64,000 bases of DNA, from assembly GCF_001719125.1 (NCBI RefSeq), contig NZ_CP017006.1, positions 1,550,001-1,614,000 of the forward strand, read 5' to 3'. The position numbers were made by a program, and so were the translations under genes. Under the pieces are notes generated by a model, which saw nothing but the letters and a program-made list of their open reading frames with translations, ran no database searches and had not been told where the DNA came from. Of the stretch, positions 28,495-36,941 are shown in pieces. Each line of letters opens with the position of its first letter. Positions within the stretch are counted from its first letter, which is position 1. This DNA comes from Sulfolobus sp. A20 (GTDB taxonomy: Archaea; Thermoproteota; Thermoprotei_A; Sulfolobales; Sulfolobaceae).

Positions 28495-30318
28495 ATGACT
28501 TTCGAACCTGATAAAGAGTGGATAGAAAATAGTAACGTTTACAAATTCATGGTGGACAAGAATTTAGGCTCATTAGATGAATTCATCAAATATAGTTATG
28601 AGAATCCGCAATTTTGGGAAGATTTTGTAAAGGTAATTGGGCTAAGATTTTCAAAACCATATGATAAAATTCTTGATTTATCTAATGGAAAACAGTGGCC
28701 AAAATGGTTTGTTAACGGAGAATTAAACATTGGTGATCAAATCCCAGATAATTCAGAAGTTTTCATAAAGTGGATGGACGAAAATTTTAACACGAGATTG
28801 GTCAGCTATAGTCAGATTTTAAGCGAAAGTAAGGCAATTTCTAGTTGGCTAAAGAGGATAGGATTAAGAAAGGGTGATAGAGTAGCAATTTACATGCCCA
28901 TGATTCCGGAGATAGTTTCAGTAATGTTAGGGGCTATACGAGCTGGTATGATAATAGTTCCTTTATTCTCTGGATTTGGACCAGAACCTATTAAGGTTAG
29001 ACTTGAGGATAGTGAGGCTAAGGTTATTTTTACAGTTGACAAGACAATTAGAAGAGGGAAAGAAGTTGAAATGCTAAAGAATTTAGAGCAAATGAATGTA
29101 CAAAAGGTTGTAATAAGTAGGGAAGGTATTAAGGGTGATTTTTACGAATACAAGGAAGTTATAAAAACTGGGGGAGATGGTCTAGAGAGAACTGGAACTG
29201 AGGATCCTATGATGATAATATATACATCTGGAACCACAGGGAAGCCTAAAGGTTGCGTACATACACATGACGGATTCCCTATCAAAGCTTCTGCAGACAT
29301 TTACTTTCAATTCGATTTAAAAAGAGGAGAAACATTAATGTGGATAACTGATATGGGCTGGATGATGGGACCTTGGATGGTTTTCGGTTCTCTACTTTTA
29401 GGAGGTAAAATTGGAATGATTGAGGGATATACTAATAAAGAGGTCATAGAGAAATTCGCAGAAGATATGAGAGTTGATGTATTAGGCTTGTCAGCCAGTT
29501 TAGTTAGGGCTTTAAGAAGTCAAGGCAATAGTATGAAATTAAACGTAAGACTTACCGGTAATACTGGAGAACCCATAGATGCAGAGAGTTGGTACTGGTT
29601 ATTCTATAATACTGACCGAAAGCCAATTATAAATTACTCCGGGGGTACTGAAATTTCCGGAGGAATCTTAGGAAATTATGTTATCAAGAAAATAAAACCA
29701 TCCTCATTTAATGGTCCTTCCCCCGGAATAAATGCATCAGTTTTTAATGAGGAAGGAAGGGAAGCTGGACCTAATGAAGAAGGGGAGCTAGTGGTTCTAA
29801 GCGTATGGCCAGGTATGACGAGAGGTTTTTGGAGAAACCCTGAGAGATACTTAGAAACCTACTGGTCAACATGGAAAGATGTCTGGGTTCACGGAGATTT
29901 AGCCTTTAGAGATGAAGAAGGTTATTTCTATATAGTTGGTAGAAGCGATGATACTATTAAGGTTGCAGGAAAGAGAGTAGGTCCTGCTGAAATTGAAAGC
30001 GTTCTTAATTCTTATCCGCAAGTAGTTGAGTCAGCTTGCGTTGGAGTTCCCGATCCAATGAAGGGAGAAAAAGTCATATGCCTAGTGGTCACTAAGAATA
30101 ATAACATAGAAAAAGAGATAATGAAATACGCTGAGGATAAACTAGGCAAAGCGTTAGCCCCTTCAGAGATTAAAATAGTAAAGGAATTGCCGAAAACTAG
30201 AAATGCAAAGATAATGAGGAGATTAATTAGGGCAGTGTATTTAAACAAACCTCTTGGAGATATCTCCTCATTAGAAAATCCATCAAGTTTAGAAGAAATA
30301 AGGAAAGTTTTTAGCTAA
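28495..30318 (+). CDS. AMP-forming acyl-CoA synthetase (acetyl-CoA synthetase-like)
   Basis: A 607-residue ANL enzyme. Motifs: [16 protein letters not shown], a tryptophan-rich substrate segment [21 protein letters not shown] at the adenine site, [15 protein letters not shown] at the hinge and [14 protein letters not shown] with the catalytic lysine. The N-terminal ACAS-like extension is present. Located downstream of iorAB, it may activate aryl acetates or branched acids, or reclaim acids released from the IorAB product. The convergent peroxiredoxin overlaps its last 4 bases. Confidence 0.92.
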   Translation: MTFEPDKEWIENSNVYKFMVDKNLGSLDEFIKYSYENPQFWEDFVKVIGLRFSKPYDKILDLSNGKQWPKWFVNGELNIGDQIPDNSEVFIKWMDENFNTRLVSYSQILSESKAISSWLKRIGLRKGDRVAIYMPMIPEIVSVMLGAIRAGMIIVPLFSGFGPEPIKVRLEDSEAKVIFTVDKTIRRGKEVEMLKNLEQMNVQKVVISREGIKGDFYEYKEVIKTGGDGLERTGTEDPMMIIYTSGTTGKPKGCVHTHDGFPIKASADIYFQFDLKRGETLMWITDMGWMMGPWMVFGSLLLGGKIGMIEGYTNKEVIEKFAEDMRVDVLGLSASLVRALRSQGNSMKLNVRLTGNTGEPIDAESWYWLFYNTDRKPIINYSGGTEISGGILGNYVIKKIKPSSFNGPSPGINASVFNEEGREAGPNEEGELVVLSVWPGMTRGFWRNPERYLETYWSTWKDVWVHGDLAFRDEEGYFYIVGRSDDTIKVAGKRVGPAEIESVLNSYPQVVESACVGVPDPMKGEKVICLVVTKNNNIEKEIMKYAEDKLGKALAPSEIKIVKELPKTRNAKIMRRLIRAVYLNKPLGDISSLENPSSLEEIRKVFS

Positions 30319-30788
30319 TTCTTTATTGACCCTTGTTCTTCCTCCCTTATCTTCTTCAAGACTTTTAGAGCCTCATTAACATGATTAGCAGGGTTAAATT
30401 GAGAATTGTAAATATGTCTAATTATCCCCTTCTTATCTATTACAAAGGTTACCCTTGACGGTAATATAAAACCTTTAGCACCATACAATTCTCTTATCTT
30501 CTTGTCTGGATCACTAACGAGTATAAATGGTAATTTATACTTTTCTTTGAATTGCTTATGAGAGTTAACGTCGTCAGAACTCACGCCTATCACAACTACA
30601 TCATATTCTTTCAATAAATCCCAATTGTCTCTAAAAGCACACGCTTCTCTCGTGCAACCAGGGGTGTCATCCTTAGGATAAAAGTACAAAACTATGTTAT
30701 ACTTTCCTATGAAATCAGCTAATGATACTCTTTCTCCGGAATCAGCTATAGCTTCAAACATAGGAGCTTTATCTCCAATCTTTACCAT
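30315..30788 (-). CDS. bcp: Peroxiredoxin, BCP/PrxQ type
   Basis: A 157-residue thiol peroxidase. The peroxidatic cysteine is in [15 protein letters not shown] and the BCP-type resolving cysteine lies five residues on, giving the TPGCTxEACxF pattern. The fold motifs [11 protein letters not shown] and VIGVSSDD are typical. It detoxifies peroxides; Sulfolobus has several BCP paralogs. Monocistronic. Confidence 0.95.
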   Translation of the reverse strand: MVKIGDKAPMFEAIADSGERVSLADFIGKYNIVLYFYPKDDTPGCTREACAFRDNWDLLKEYDVVVIGVSSDDVNSHKQFKEKYKLPFILVSDPDKKIRELYGAKGFILPSRVTFVIDKKGIIRHIYNSQFNPANHVNEALKVLKKIREEEQGSIKN

Positions 30789-30877
30789 AATTTAGATATA
30801 TCTTGTTAAGTTTAAAAAGTTATTTAAAAAATCTTAGTTAGATACCAAACTTTTTGGTTAACTTTACAAAAACGTGT

Positions 30878-30925
30878 CTGACATTCTTCCAGCCCTAAAG
30901 GGTGAGACTTGACCTCATTTTCTAG
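30878..30925 (-). repeat. IS200/IS605-type right-end hairpin relic
   Basis: Plus-strand order CTGACATTCTTCC, AGCCCTAAAGGGTGAGAC, TTGACCTCATTTTCTAG. On the minus strand it ends GGAAGAATGTCAG with an almost intact CACCCTTTAGGGC stem. One of the best preserved copies. Confidence 0.68.
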
Positions 30926-31042
30926 TTTAATATGGTAGAAGTTTCCCCTATCGTTTTTTGGACTTAATAACCTTATTTACTATACCATACTTAATTCTGA
31001 ATTAGAGTAAAAATTTATATGGGTTAATATAAAAAGTATAGC

Positions 31043-32851
31043 ATGGTAAGAAAGTATAAGTTCATTTTATTCAGTATAATATTATTAACAAGTATAGCGG
31101 GATTTGTAACTCTAGCTCAAAGTCAACAAATATATTACATACAAACTACATCTCCGCAATATTCAATAGTACCAGGATCAATATTTATAGAGCCTCTTAA
31201 TACTAGTATGACACTATACATTGCCGTATTGCTCAACTTTACTGATATTTCATCATTGCAAAGTTATCTAAACCAGATCTATTTCTCTCCTAATAACTTT
31301 CATCATTGGCTTACTCCCTCACAGTTCAGAAGCAACTATTATCCTTCACGATCATATGTGAAGTCCCTCGTAGAATATCTAGAATCATATCATCTTCAGT
31401 TTTTAGGACAATATGGATTAGCTTTAGTATTTAATGGTAGTGTAGGTAATATTGAACAAGCATTTAATACATACATTAACGTTTATTACTATCCGTTTAA
31501 GAACTTATATTGGTTTGATTTAGTAGGAATTGAAAATATAGGTCCATTCTACTATTACAGTAATAACGTTACAGCTTCTCTGCCATATAATGTTGGAAAA
31601 TACGTGCTGGGCATAGTTGGAATAGATAGTTTAGATCCTAAAGTGGTAAACGTTATTAGAGAATCATGGCACTTATCGATGGCAAAAGTGAAGGCTCAAA
31701 ATAGTTTAATCTCTAGCGCCGTAATTTCACCAATAACTATTCAACAATATTTTAACTTTACCGAGGCCTACACTAAGGGTTATAATGGTAATTCTAGTGA
31801 TATTGCAATTGAGGGGGTTCCAGAGTCCTATATAAATGTGTCTGATGTTTACGAGTTTTGGCAATTATATGAAATACCAAGGACTGGACATTTACAAGTT
31901 ATAATTTTCGGTAACGATACTTCAGGTGGGCAATCTGGAGAAAATGAGTTAGATGCTGAATGGTCTGGTGCATTTGCCCCTGCTGCGAATATAACTGTAG
32001 TATTTAGCAATGGCTATGTAGGTGGTCCTCCATTAGTTGGTAATCTGCTTAACTATTGGTATGAGTATTACTACATGGTAAATTACTTAGACCCCACAGA
32101 AATTTCTGTCTCAGTTACAGTACCTGAGTCATTTTTAGCTGCTTATTATCCAGCAATGTTGTACATGATACATAACATGATGCTCCAAGCAGCTGCTGAG
32201 GGTATTTCAGTTCTAGCTGCGTCAGGGGATTGGGGGTATGAAAGTGACCATCCTCCTCCAAATTTCCATATAGGGACCTATAATACAATTTGGTATCCAG
32301 AGTCAGATCCTTATGTCACTTCAGTTGGTGGGATATTCTTAAACGCTTCTTCAAACGGTAGTATAGTTGGAATAAGTGGTTGGGATTACAGTACTGGTGG
32401 TAATAGTGTAGTTTTCCCTGCACAGTCTTATGAGGTTACCTCATTAATACCATTTACTCCAGTAATTGCTAGAACATACCCAGATATAGCTTTTGTATCA
32501 GCAGGAGGATACAACATTCCAGAATTCGGATTTGGATTACCACTGGTATTTCAAGGTCAATTATTTTTATGGTACGGTACGAGCGGGGCTGCTCCCATGA
32601 CTGCTGCAATGATAGCTTTAACCGGACAAAGGTTAGGAGCTCTGAATTTCGCATTATATCATATATCATACAGCGGTTTGGTAGTTTCGCCTCTAGGAAT
32701 ATTTATTGGGAAAGAAGCTTGGATACCAATAACGAGCGGAAATAATCCCTTACCAGCCCACTATGGCTGGAATTATGTAACTGGTCCAGGCACTTATAAC
32801 GCTTATGCAATGGTATATGATCTCTTGTTGTACTCTGGTGTGATAAGTTAA
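31043..32851 (+). CDS. Sedolisin-family (S53) acid protease, secreted
   Basis: A 602-residue preproprotein. A signal peptide (residues 6-26) is followed by a pro-kumamolisin activation domain (about 45-190, including FHHWLTPSQF) and an S53 catalytic domain. The catalytic Glu300 and Asp304 are in GENELDAEW, the oxyanion Asp396 in AASGDWG, and the nucleophile Ser514 in GTSGAAPM, where most relatives have GTSAS. The C-terminal GWNYVTGPGTYNAYA resembles the calcium-site end of sedolisins. It degrades protein outside the cell at acid pH. Monocistronic, with a T-rich terminator just downstream. Confidence 0.93.
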   Translation: MVRKYKFILFSIILLTSIAGFVTLAQSQQIYYIQTTSPQYSIVPGSIFIEPLNTSMTLYIAVLLNFTDISSLQSYLNQIYFSPNNFHHWLTPSQFRSNYYPSRSYVKSLVEYLESYHLQFLGQYGLALVFNGSVGNIEQAFNTYINVYYYPFKNLYWFDLVGIENIGPFYYYSNNVTASLPYNVGKYVLGIVGIDSLDPKVVNVIRESWHLSMAKVKAQNSLISSAVISPITIQQYFNFTEAYTKGYNGNSSDIAIEGVPESYINVSDVYEFWQLYEIPRTGHLQVIIFGNDTSGGQSGENELDAEWSGAFAPAANITVVFSNGYVGGPPLVGNLLNYWYEYYYMVNYLDPTEISVSVTVPESFLAAYYPAMLYMIHNMMLQAAAEGISVLAASGDWGYESDHPPPNFHIGTYNTIWYPESDPYVTSVGGIFLNASSNGSIVGISGWDYSTGGNSVVFPAQSYEVTSLIPFTPVIARTYPDIAFVSAGGYNIPEFGFGLPLVFQGQLFLWYGTSGAAPMTAAMIALTGQRLGALNFALYHISYSGLVVSPLGIFIGKEAWIPITSGNNPLPAHYGWNYVTGPGTYNAYAMVYDLLLYSGVIS

Positions 32852-32852
32852 A

Positions 32853-32876
32853 ATTTTTTACTCCTTTTTTTCTTTA
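32853..32876 (+). terminator. T-rich terminator after the sedolisin gene
   Basis: Directly after the stop codon are two T runs, TTTTTTACTCC then TTTTTTTCTTT. Such runs without a strong hairpin are the usual termination signal in Sulfolobus. Confidence 0.6.
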
Positions 32877-32927
32877 CAAAACCTTTAGATAGTTAACTTT
32901 TAATCTGCTTATATTATTAGTTAATAT

Positions 32928-33707
32928 ATGGTGGAAACTAAGGAAATCTTTTATGAGTCAGATGGCGGGAAAGTAAGAGCCTTTATGGCTGGTTCTACAA
33001 GTTCCAAGTTAGGAGTGATAGTAGTACATGAGATTTGGGGTTTGAATGATAATATTAAGGATATAAGTATGAGATTAGCTAATGAAGGTTATTTAGCATT
33101 CGCCCCCCAACTTTATACTAGAAACGAGGACGTACTTAGCCCACAGAATATAGAAAAGGTAATGTACAAGGTATGGAGTTTACCACCAGAGAAGAGGACT
33201 GATCCTAATGCGTATAAAGAAATAATGTCTTCGATGAATGAGGTCGAGAAGAAAGTTGTGGATTTGCTGGTAATAAACAGAGGAGCGTTAGAAGAGCAGA
33301 TGGTTAAGGACCTTATAAAGGCGTACGACTATCTAAATTCTCAAGGAGTGAAGAAAGTGGTAAGTATGGGGTTCTGTATGGGAGGAGGACTAGCTTTCCA
33401 GTTATCTACTGAAGTCCCATTAGATGGTGTAATAGTGTTTTATGGCAGAAATCCACAACCAATAGAGGCTATTGAGAGGATTAAGGGACCAATATTAGGT
33501 CTATATGCTGGAGAGGATCCACCTATAAATGCTGGATTAACAGATCTAATCTCTGCTGTAATTAAATATAAGAAAGATTTAGAATTAAAAATATATCCTG
33601 GGGCTTACCACGCTTTCTTTAACGATAGGGGTCGTTCATATAATAAGACAGCTTCTGAAGATGCTTGGGAAAGAGTAAAGAACTTCTTGAAGAGGCTATC
33701 TAAATGA
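32928..33707 (+). CDS. Dienelactone hydrolase family protein
   Basis: A 259-residue alpha/beta hydrolase. The nucleophile elbow is GFCMGGGLAF, with Cys as in true dienelactone hydrolases, the acid is probably in YAGEDPP, and the histidine in YPGAYHAFFND. VVVHEIWGLNDNIKDI is the family's N-terminal signature. A long helical insertion at about residues 70-130 is unusual. The family hydrolyses dienelactones in catechol degradation, but many members are general carboxylesterases. It is coupled by an ATGA overlap to a 38-residue ORF. Confidence 0.9.
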   Translation: MVETKEIFYESDGGKVRAFMAGSTSSKLGVIVVHEIWGLNDNIKDISMRLANEGYLAFAPQLYTRNEDVLSPQNIEKVMYKVWSLPPEKRTDPNAYKEIMSSMNEVEKKVVDLLVINRGALEEQMVKDLIKAYDYLNSQGVKKVVSMGFCMGGGLAFQLSTEVPLDGVIVFYGRNPQPIEAIERIKGPILGLYAGEDPPINAGLTDLISAVIKYKKDLELKIYPGAYHAFFNDRGRSYNKTASEDAWERVKNFLKRLSK

Positions 33708-33820
33708 GTAGTAAGAGCGAGAAAAAAGTAGATCCATGCTTTCTAGCCTGGGTACATCTGCTAGAGGTATTAGATAAGCAAGATGTTAAAGATAAAGAGG
33801 AGAAGGAAAAGAAAGGGTAG
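33704..33820 (+). CDS. Small charged protein translationally coupled to the dienelactone hydrolase
   Basis: A 38-codon ORF starts at ATG 33704, overlapping the hydrolase TGA by 4 bases, and ends at TAG 33818-33820. The product has a lysine-rich start, a central DPCFLAWVHLLEVL helix with one cysteine, and a highly charged KDKEEKEKKG tail. The coupling and the codon pattern argue that it is translated. I do not recognise it; it could be a partner or stabiliser of the hydrolase. Confidence 0.55.
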   Translation: MSSKSEKKVDPCFLAWVHLLEVLDKQDVKDKEEKEKKG

Positions 33821-33855
33821 ATTTTTAAAATTATAAATCTTTATAATAGAATGGA

Positions 33856-34785
33856 ATGCCTTTTAGGTTTAAGCTTGCATTCTCGACGGATGTTCATGGA
33901 TCAGAATATGCTTTTAGGAGGTCATTAAATATTGTTAGAGCTAGAAAGGTGGATTATTTTATTATAAGTGGAGGGTTAATGAGCAAAGACATAGTTTTCG
34001 TAGAAGAGATAGGAGGTATTTATTTAGTAAATGGGAAAAAGGTTAACCTAAAAAACTTGACTGAGGATTCGCTAAGATCGGGTAAGTATCTTATAGTGAA
34101 TAAGAAAGAGGTTATAGAGGACATAAGTAAAGATAAGAATAAACTACAGAAAATTCTAGTTGAGATAGTAGCTGAACAGATGTCACGATGGGTTAAAATA
34201 GCTGACGAGATTTATGGTTTAGAGAAAATATTTTGGAGCCCAGGTCACGGTGATGTCCCTCAATTAGATGATATATTAAGAGGTTTAGGCACTAGACTAG
34301 TAAATGAAAACGTAGTATCATTAGACGATATTCAACTAATTTCTTTAGGGCTAGGATCGCCTCCATCTAATAACTTCAGAGAAGTTTCTGATTCAGAAAT
34401 ATATTTGAAAGGAAAATCTCTATTTAAAGATGCTGAAGCCGGGATGACTATAATGAACTTTCACATGCCCCCTTATGATACTAAAATCGATATTGTAAAA
34501 CAAGGCTTTAAGAAAATCCATAAAGGATCTAAAGCAGTGTTAGACTTAATAAAAGAATTTAAGCCTATAGTATCTTTACACGGGCACGTTCATGAAGCCG
34601 CAGGGATTGATAAGATAGATAATACTATTATAATTAACCCTGGTAGTTTATATCAACTGGGTGAGCCATCGGTAGTGATATTTGATGTTTATAAAGAGAT
34701 TAAAAGTGTTGGTTCTATTAGTATAGGACAGTACATAGTTAAGAACATTGAATTCGTTTCAACAAATCCTCTAGATTTAACGTAA
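33856..34785 (+). CDS. Calcineurin-like metallophosphoesterase
   Basis: A 309-residue metallophosphoesterase. Motifs: FSTDVHGSE at residues 9-17 (D and H ligands), SGG in place of the usual GD, SPGHGD (GNHD-like), and SLHGHVHE near residue 250. The middle holds a long insertion (about 60-130). The substrate could be a nucleotide, a phosphodiester or a protein and cannot be assigned. An upstream ATG at 33851 is out of frame. It is followed by a membrane protein gene 100 bases on. Confidence 0.82.
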   Translation: MPFRFKLAFSTDVHGSEYAFRRSLNIVRARKVDYFIISGGLMSKDIVFVEEIGGIYLVNGKKVNLKNLTEDSLRSGKYLIVNKKEVIEDISKDKNKLQKILVEIVAEQMSRWVKIADEIYGLEKIFWSPGHGDVPQLDDILRGLGTRLVNENVVSLDDIQLISLGLGSPPSNNFREVSDSEIYLKGKSLFKDAEAGMTIMNFHMPPYDTKIDIVKQGFKKIHKGSKAVLDLIKEFKPIVSLHGHVHEAAGIDKIDNTIIINPGSLYQLGEPSVVIFDVYKEIKSVGSISIGQYIVKNIEFVSTNPLDLT

Positions 34786-34886
34786 TTATTTTGTTCAGGA
34801 TAAAAACTTTTTAATCATTTTACAATCACGAAATACAGTCATCATTTGGAAAAGATTTAATAAGTACAATTTTATTATTATAAGAA

Positions 34887-35384
34887 ATGGCTATAGGTAA
34901 AATTGTTCTAATTGCGGGAGCTGTAATATTGATCATAGGTATTGCTTTGTTCTTCATAGGCGGTTTCACGGCTGCTTCTGGCCTTAAGGGCCTCCAAACG
35001 GATTTATCTGCAGCCTCTCCAATCACGTTGGAGCCTAATTCTTCAATTAGTTTGGGGACTCCAGCTAAGTTAACGCTTTTGCTATACAATACTAGTTTAG
35101 GTAAGGCATTGAAAGTCCTACAAAACGTTAATGGAACCAATACATCAGCTAGCCAAATATCAGAAGTTGGATATGTTGCAGCATTGCTACAACCTAAGTA
35201 TCAGGCTTACATTGTTAACAATTTCACAACTCCAGTTGCGGTAAAATATGCCATGAGTAATGCTGAGATTTCTTCACTGTTAAATGGAGCTATACTTACC
35301 GGGCTTGGTTTCTTTTTTGGAATAATAGGAGTGATAATAATAATTGTAGGAATAATACTATATCTAAGGTCCAGAAAGAAATAA
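34887..35384 (+). CDS. Hypothetical membrane protein with two helices
   Basis: A 165-residue protein with an N-terminal membrane helix (about 5-28), a mostly extracytoplasmic domain of about 100 residues with N-x-S/T sequons, and a C-terminal helix (about 135-158) ending in RSRKK. It lies 26 bases upstream of the ring nuclease gene in the same direction and may be co-transcribed with it. No family recognised; a link to CRISPR signalling would be speculation. Confidence 0.75.
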   Translation: MAIGKIVLIAGAVILIIGIALFFIGGFTAASGLKGLQTDLSAASPITLEPNSSISLGTPAKLTLLLYNTSLGKALKVLQNVNGTNTSASQISEVGYVAALLQPKYQAYIVNNFTTPVAVKYAMSNAEISSLLNGAILTGLGFFFGIIGVIIIIVGIILYLRSRKK

Positions 35385-35410
35385 AAACTTAGTTTTTTAT
35401 TATGTAAAAT

Positions 35411-35947
35411 ATGCCAAAATTAGTTTCTACTTTAGGTACGTCACCTGGAGGAGTTTTAGAAACGTTTGAATATTTAATGAAAAATGGAGTACAGATAACG
35501 GAGATAAGAGTAATAACTACTAAGAATCCAGAGGTCGAAAAGGCTTGGAGAATTTTAAACGTATTATTCTTATGTTGCGTCAAACAGAAATATCCAAAGG
35601 TTGAGATTGCTAAGTATCAGATCGATATAGATGATATTAACAATGAAGACGACTTAAGAAAGTTTAAAGAGTTCATTGAAGGTCATTTACAACCAGATGA
35701 CTACATGGATATAACGGGGGGTAGAAAAGGGATGAGCGTAGCAGCAGCACTAGCTGCTAAAGCTGTTGGGGCTAAGATTATAACTTCTATAATTTCACAA
35801 CAATCGTATAGAAGCATTAATGATAAGATAAGAAATTTAACTAATATACCAGAACTTAAGAGGAGAGAAGAATGCAATGAGCAATTAGAGAAGGATTATT
35901 GTGAGCTGATATCTAAAGATGCAAAAACTATAGTATTTGACATCTAA
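35411..35947 (+). CDS. crn1: CRISPR ring nuclease Crn1 (Sso2081-type), cleaves cyclic tetra-adenylate
   Basis: A 178-residue CARF-domain protein that matches S. solfataricus Sso2081 in length and key positions. Ser11 lies in VSTLGTSPGG and Lys106 in DITGGRKGMSV, the residues known to matter for activity in that enzyme. Crn1 converts cyclic tetra-adenylate, the second messenger made by type III CRISPR complexes, into linear di-adenylate, switching off Csx1-type nucleases. No cas gene or CRISPR array is in this window, so it acts in trans. A short gap follows the membrane protein gene; a right-end hairpin relic begins at its stop codon. Confidence 0.93.
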   Translation: MPKLVSTLGTSPGGVLETFEYLMKNGVQITEIRVITTKNPEVEKAWRILNVLFLCCVKQKYPKVEIAKYQIDIDDINNEDDLRKFKEFIEGHLQPDDYMDITGGRKGMSVAAALAAKAVGAKIITSIISQQSYRSINDKIRNLTNIPELKRREECNEQLEKDYCELISKDAKTIVFDI

Positions 35948-35985
35948 ACTTCCTCCTCGTCTAAAGAGTTACGACTTTATCATGG
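35946..35985 (-). repeat. Weak right-end hairpin relic at the ring nuclease stop codon
   Basis: Plus-strand order AAACTTCCTCCTCG, TCTAAAGAGTTACGAC, TTTATCATGG. It keeps the layout but little of the stem. It lies between two convergent genes, where a terminator is expected. Confidence 0.4.
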
Positions 35986-35999
35986 AACTTAGATATATT

Positions 36000-36629
36000 T
36001 TATCGAAACTCTAACAGAGATTCCCAGAACTCTTTTTCGTAATATTGAATCATGTATGCAATAGTTTTAAGTCTATTCATGTCTTTAACTTCCAAAAGAC
36101 TAATTACCTTATTCTCTAGCTCATCATAAGAGCCCTTAAACGTATCAAAAAATCCTAATTCATTAATACCGTAATTCCTCCTTAAGCCTTCTCCAAACCT
36201 TGTCACAACAGTACCCCATACCGGTAAATTAACTACTGTAGCAAACAAAAACTCTTTTGGTTCCGCATAATTTGCCAACCAAGATAAGTAATGTGTATAG
36301 TTTACAGCCTTAGGAGATATATTATACGTTAATGGATCCTTAATATCAATATTTAACTCCTTCATTAATTTCATGAGTTCTCCTAGAGCATGATAATCCC
36401 CATCAATTAATTCCTTAAATATGCTTAGCTCATCAATAGACCTACTCTTTGATAAACCTAATGCTAGTGACCTTAGATCATGATTCACTATATACCATTG
36501 GTTAATTACAAAATAATTAATAACATCCCTTTTCAGCTTTCCTTCCTCCACCAATTTTAAAATAGGATTATTAAGTATTTGTAAGTTAAGATTTTCTAGT
36601 TCCTTTCTTATGATTTGAAGCGGGTTCAT
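36000..36629 (-). CDS. TenA/PqqC-like (haem-oxygenase fold) protein
   Basis: A 209-residue helical protein of the TENA/THI-4/PQQC family. INQWYIVNHDLRSLALG, FKELIDGDYHALGELMKLM and the C-terminal YYEKEFWESLLEF match the fold, including the conserved C-terminal Glu. The active-site Cys of classical TenA (in LPCPWGY-like segments) is replaced: here the segment reads NLPVWGTVVTRFGEGL. It is therefore unlikely to be a standard thiaminase II; a salvage hydrolase of the TenA_E type or another function is possible. Convergent with the ring nuclease; no thiamine genes nearby. Confidence 0.8.
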   Translation of the reverse strand: MNPLQIIRKELENLNLQILNNPILKLVEEGKLKRDVINYFVINQWYIVNHDLRSLALGLSKSRSIDELSIFKELIDGDYHALGELMKLMKELNIDIKDPLTYNISPKAVNYTHYLSWLANYAEPKEFLFATVVNLPVWGTVVTRFGEGLRRNYGINELGFFDTFKGSYDELENKVISLLEVKDMNRLKTIAYMIQYYEKEFWESLLEFR

Positions 36630-36941
36630 TATTAAATATTAAATATAAGTTACTTATAAACTATCTTAATGGTAAACCTACTTTCTCCTTGCCCTTAAGG
36701 ATGAGGCTTTCCTCATTTTGTAAATCTCATATCCCCTATGTAAGTTTATTTGAAGTATATAATAAGAATAACTACACTATATATTCAATACGTGGAAAAA
36801 TAAGGCACTTACCACAAAGTATAATTAATATATCATGATAGTATATTCTTTATTCTCATTATCTTTGATTTAGCAATATACTCATCAGCTGAGTCTGATA
36901 TCGTAGAAAATTTTATTTGTGAACTAACCAATCTAATTCTT
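36630..36941. other. Intergenic region upstream of the molybdenum hydroxylase
   Basis: It holds the promoter of the TenA-like gene at the left, a right-end hairpin relic at 36680-36725 and AT-rich sequence. A TATA-like TTTTATTT at 36911-36918 lies about 26 bases before the ATG at 36942. Confidence 0.45.
36680..36725 (-). repeat. IS200/IS605-type right-end hairpin relic
   Basis: Plus-strand order ACTTTCTCCTTGCCC, TTAAGGATGAGGC, TTTCCTCATTTTGTAAAT. It matches the outer parts of the copies at 56.2 and 59.3 kb closely, including CTCATTTTGTAA. Confidence 0.55.
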
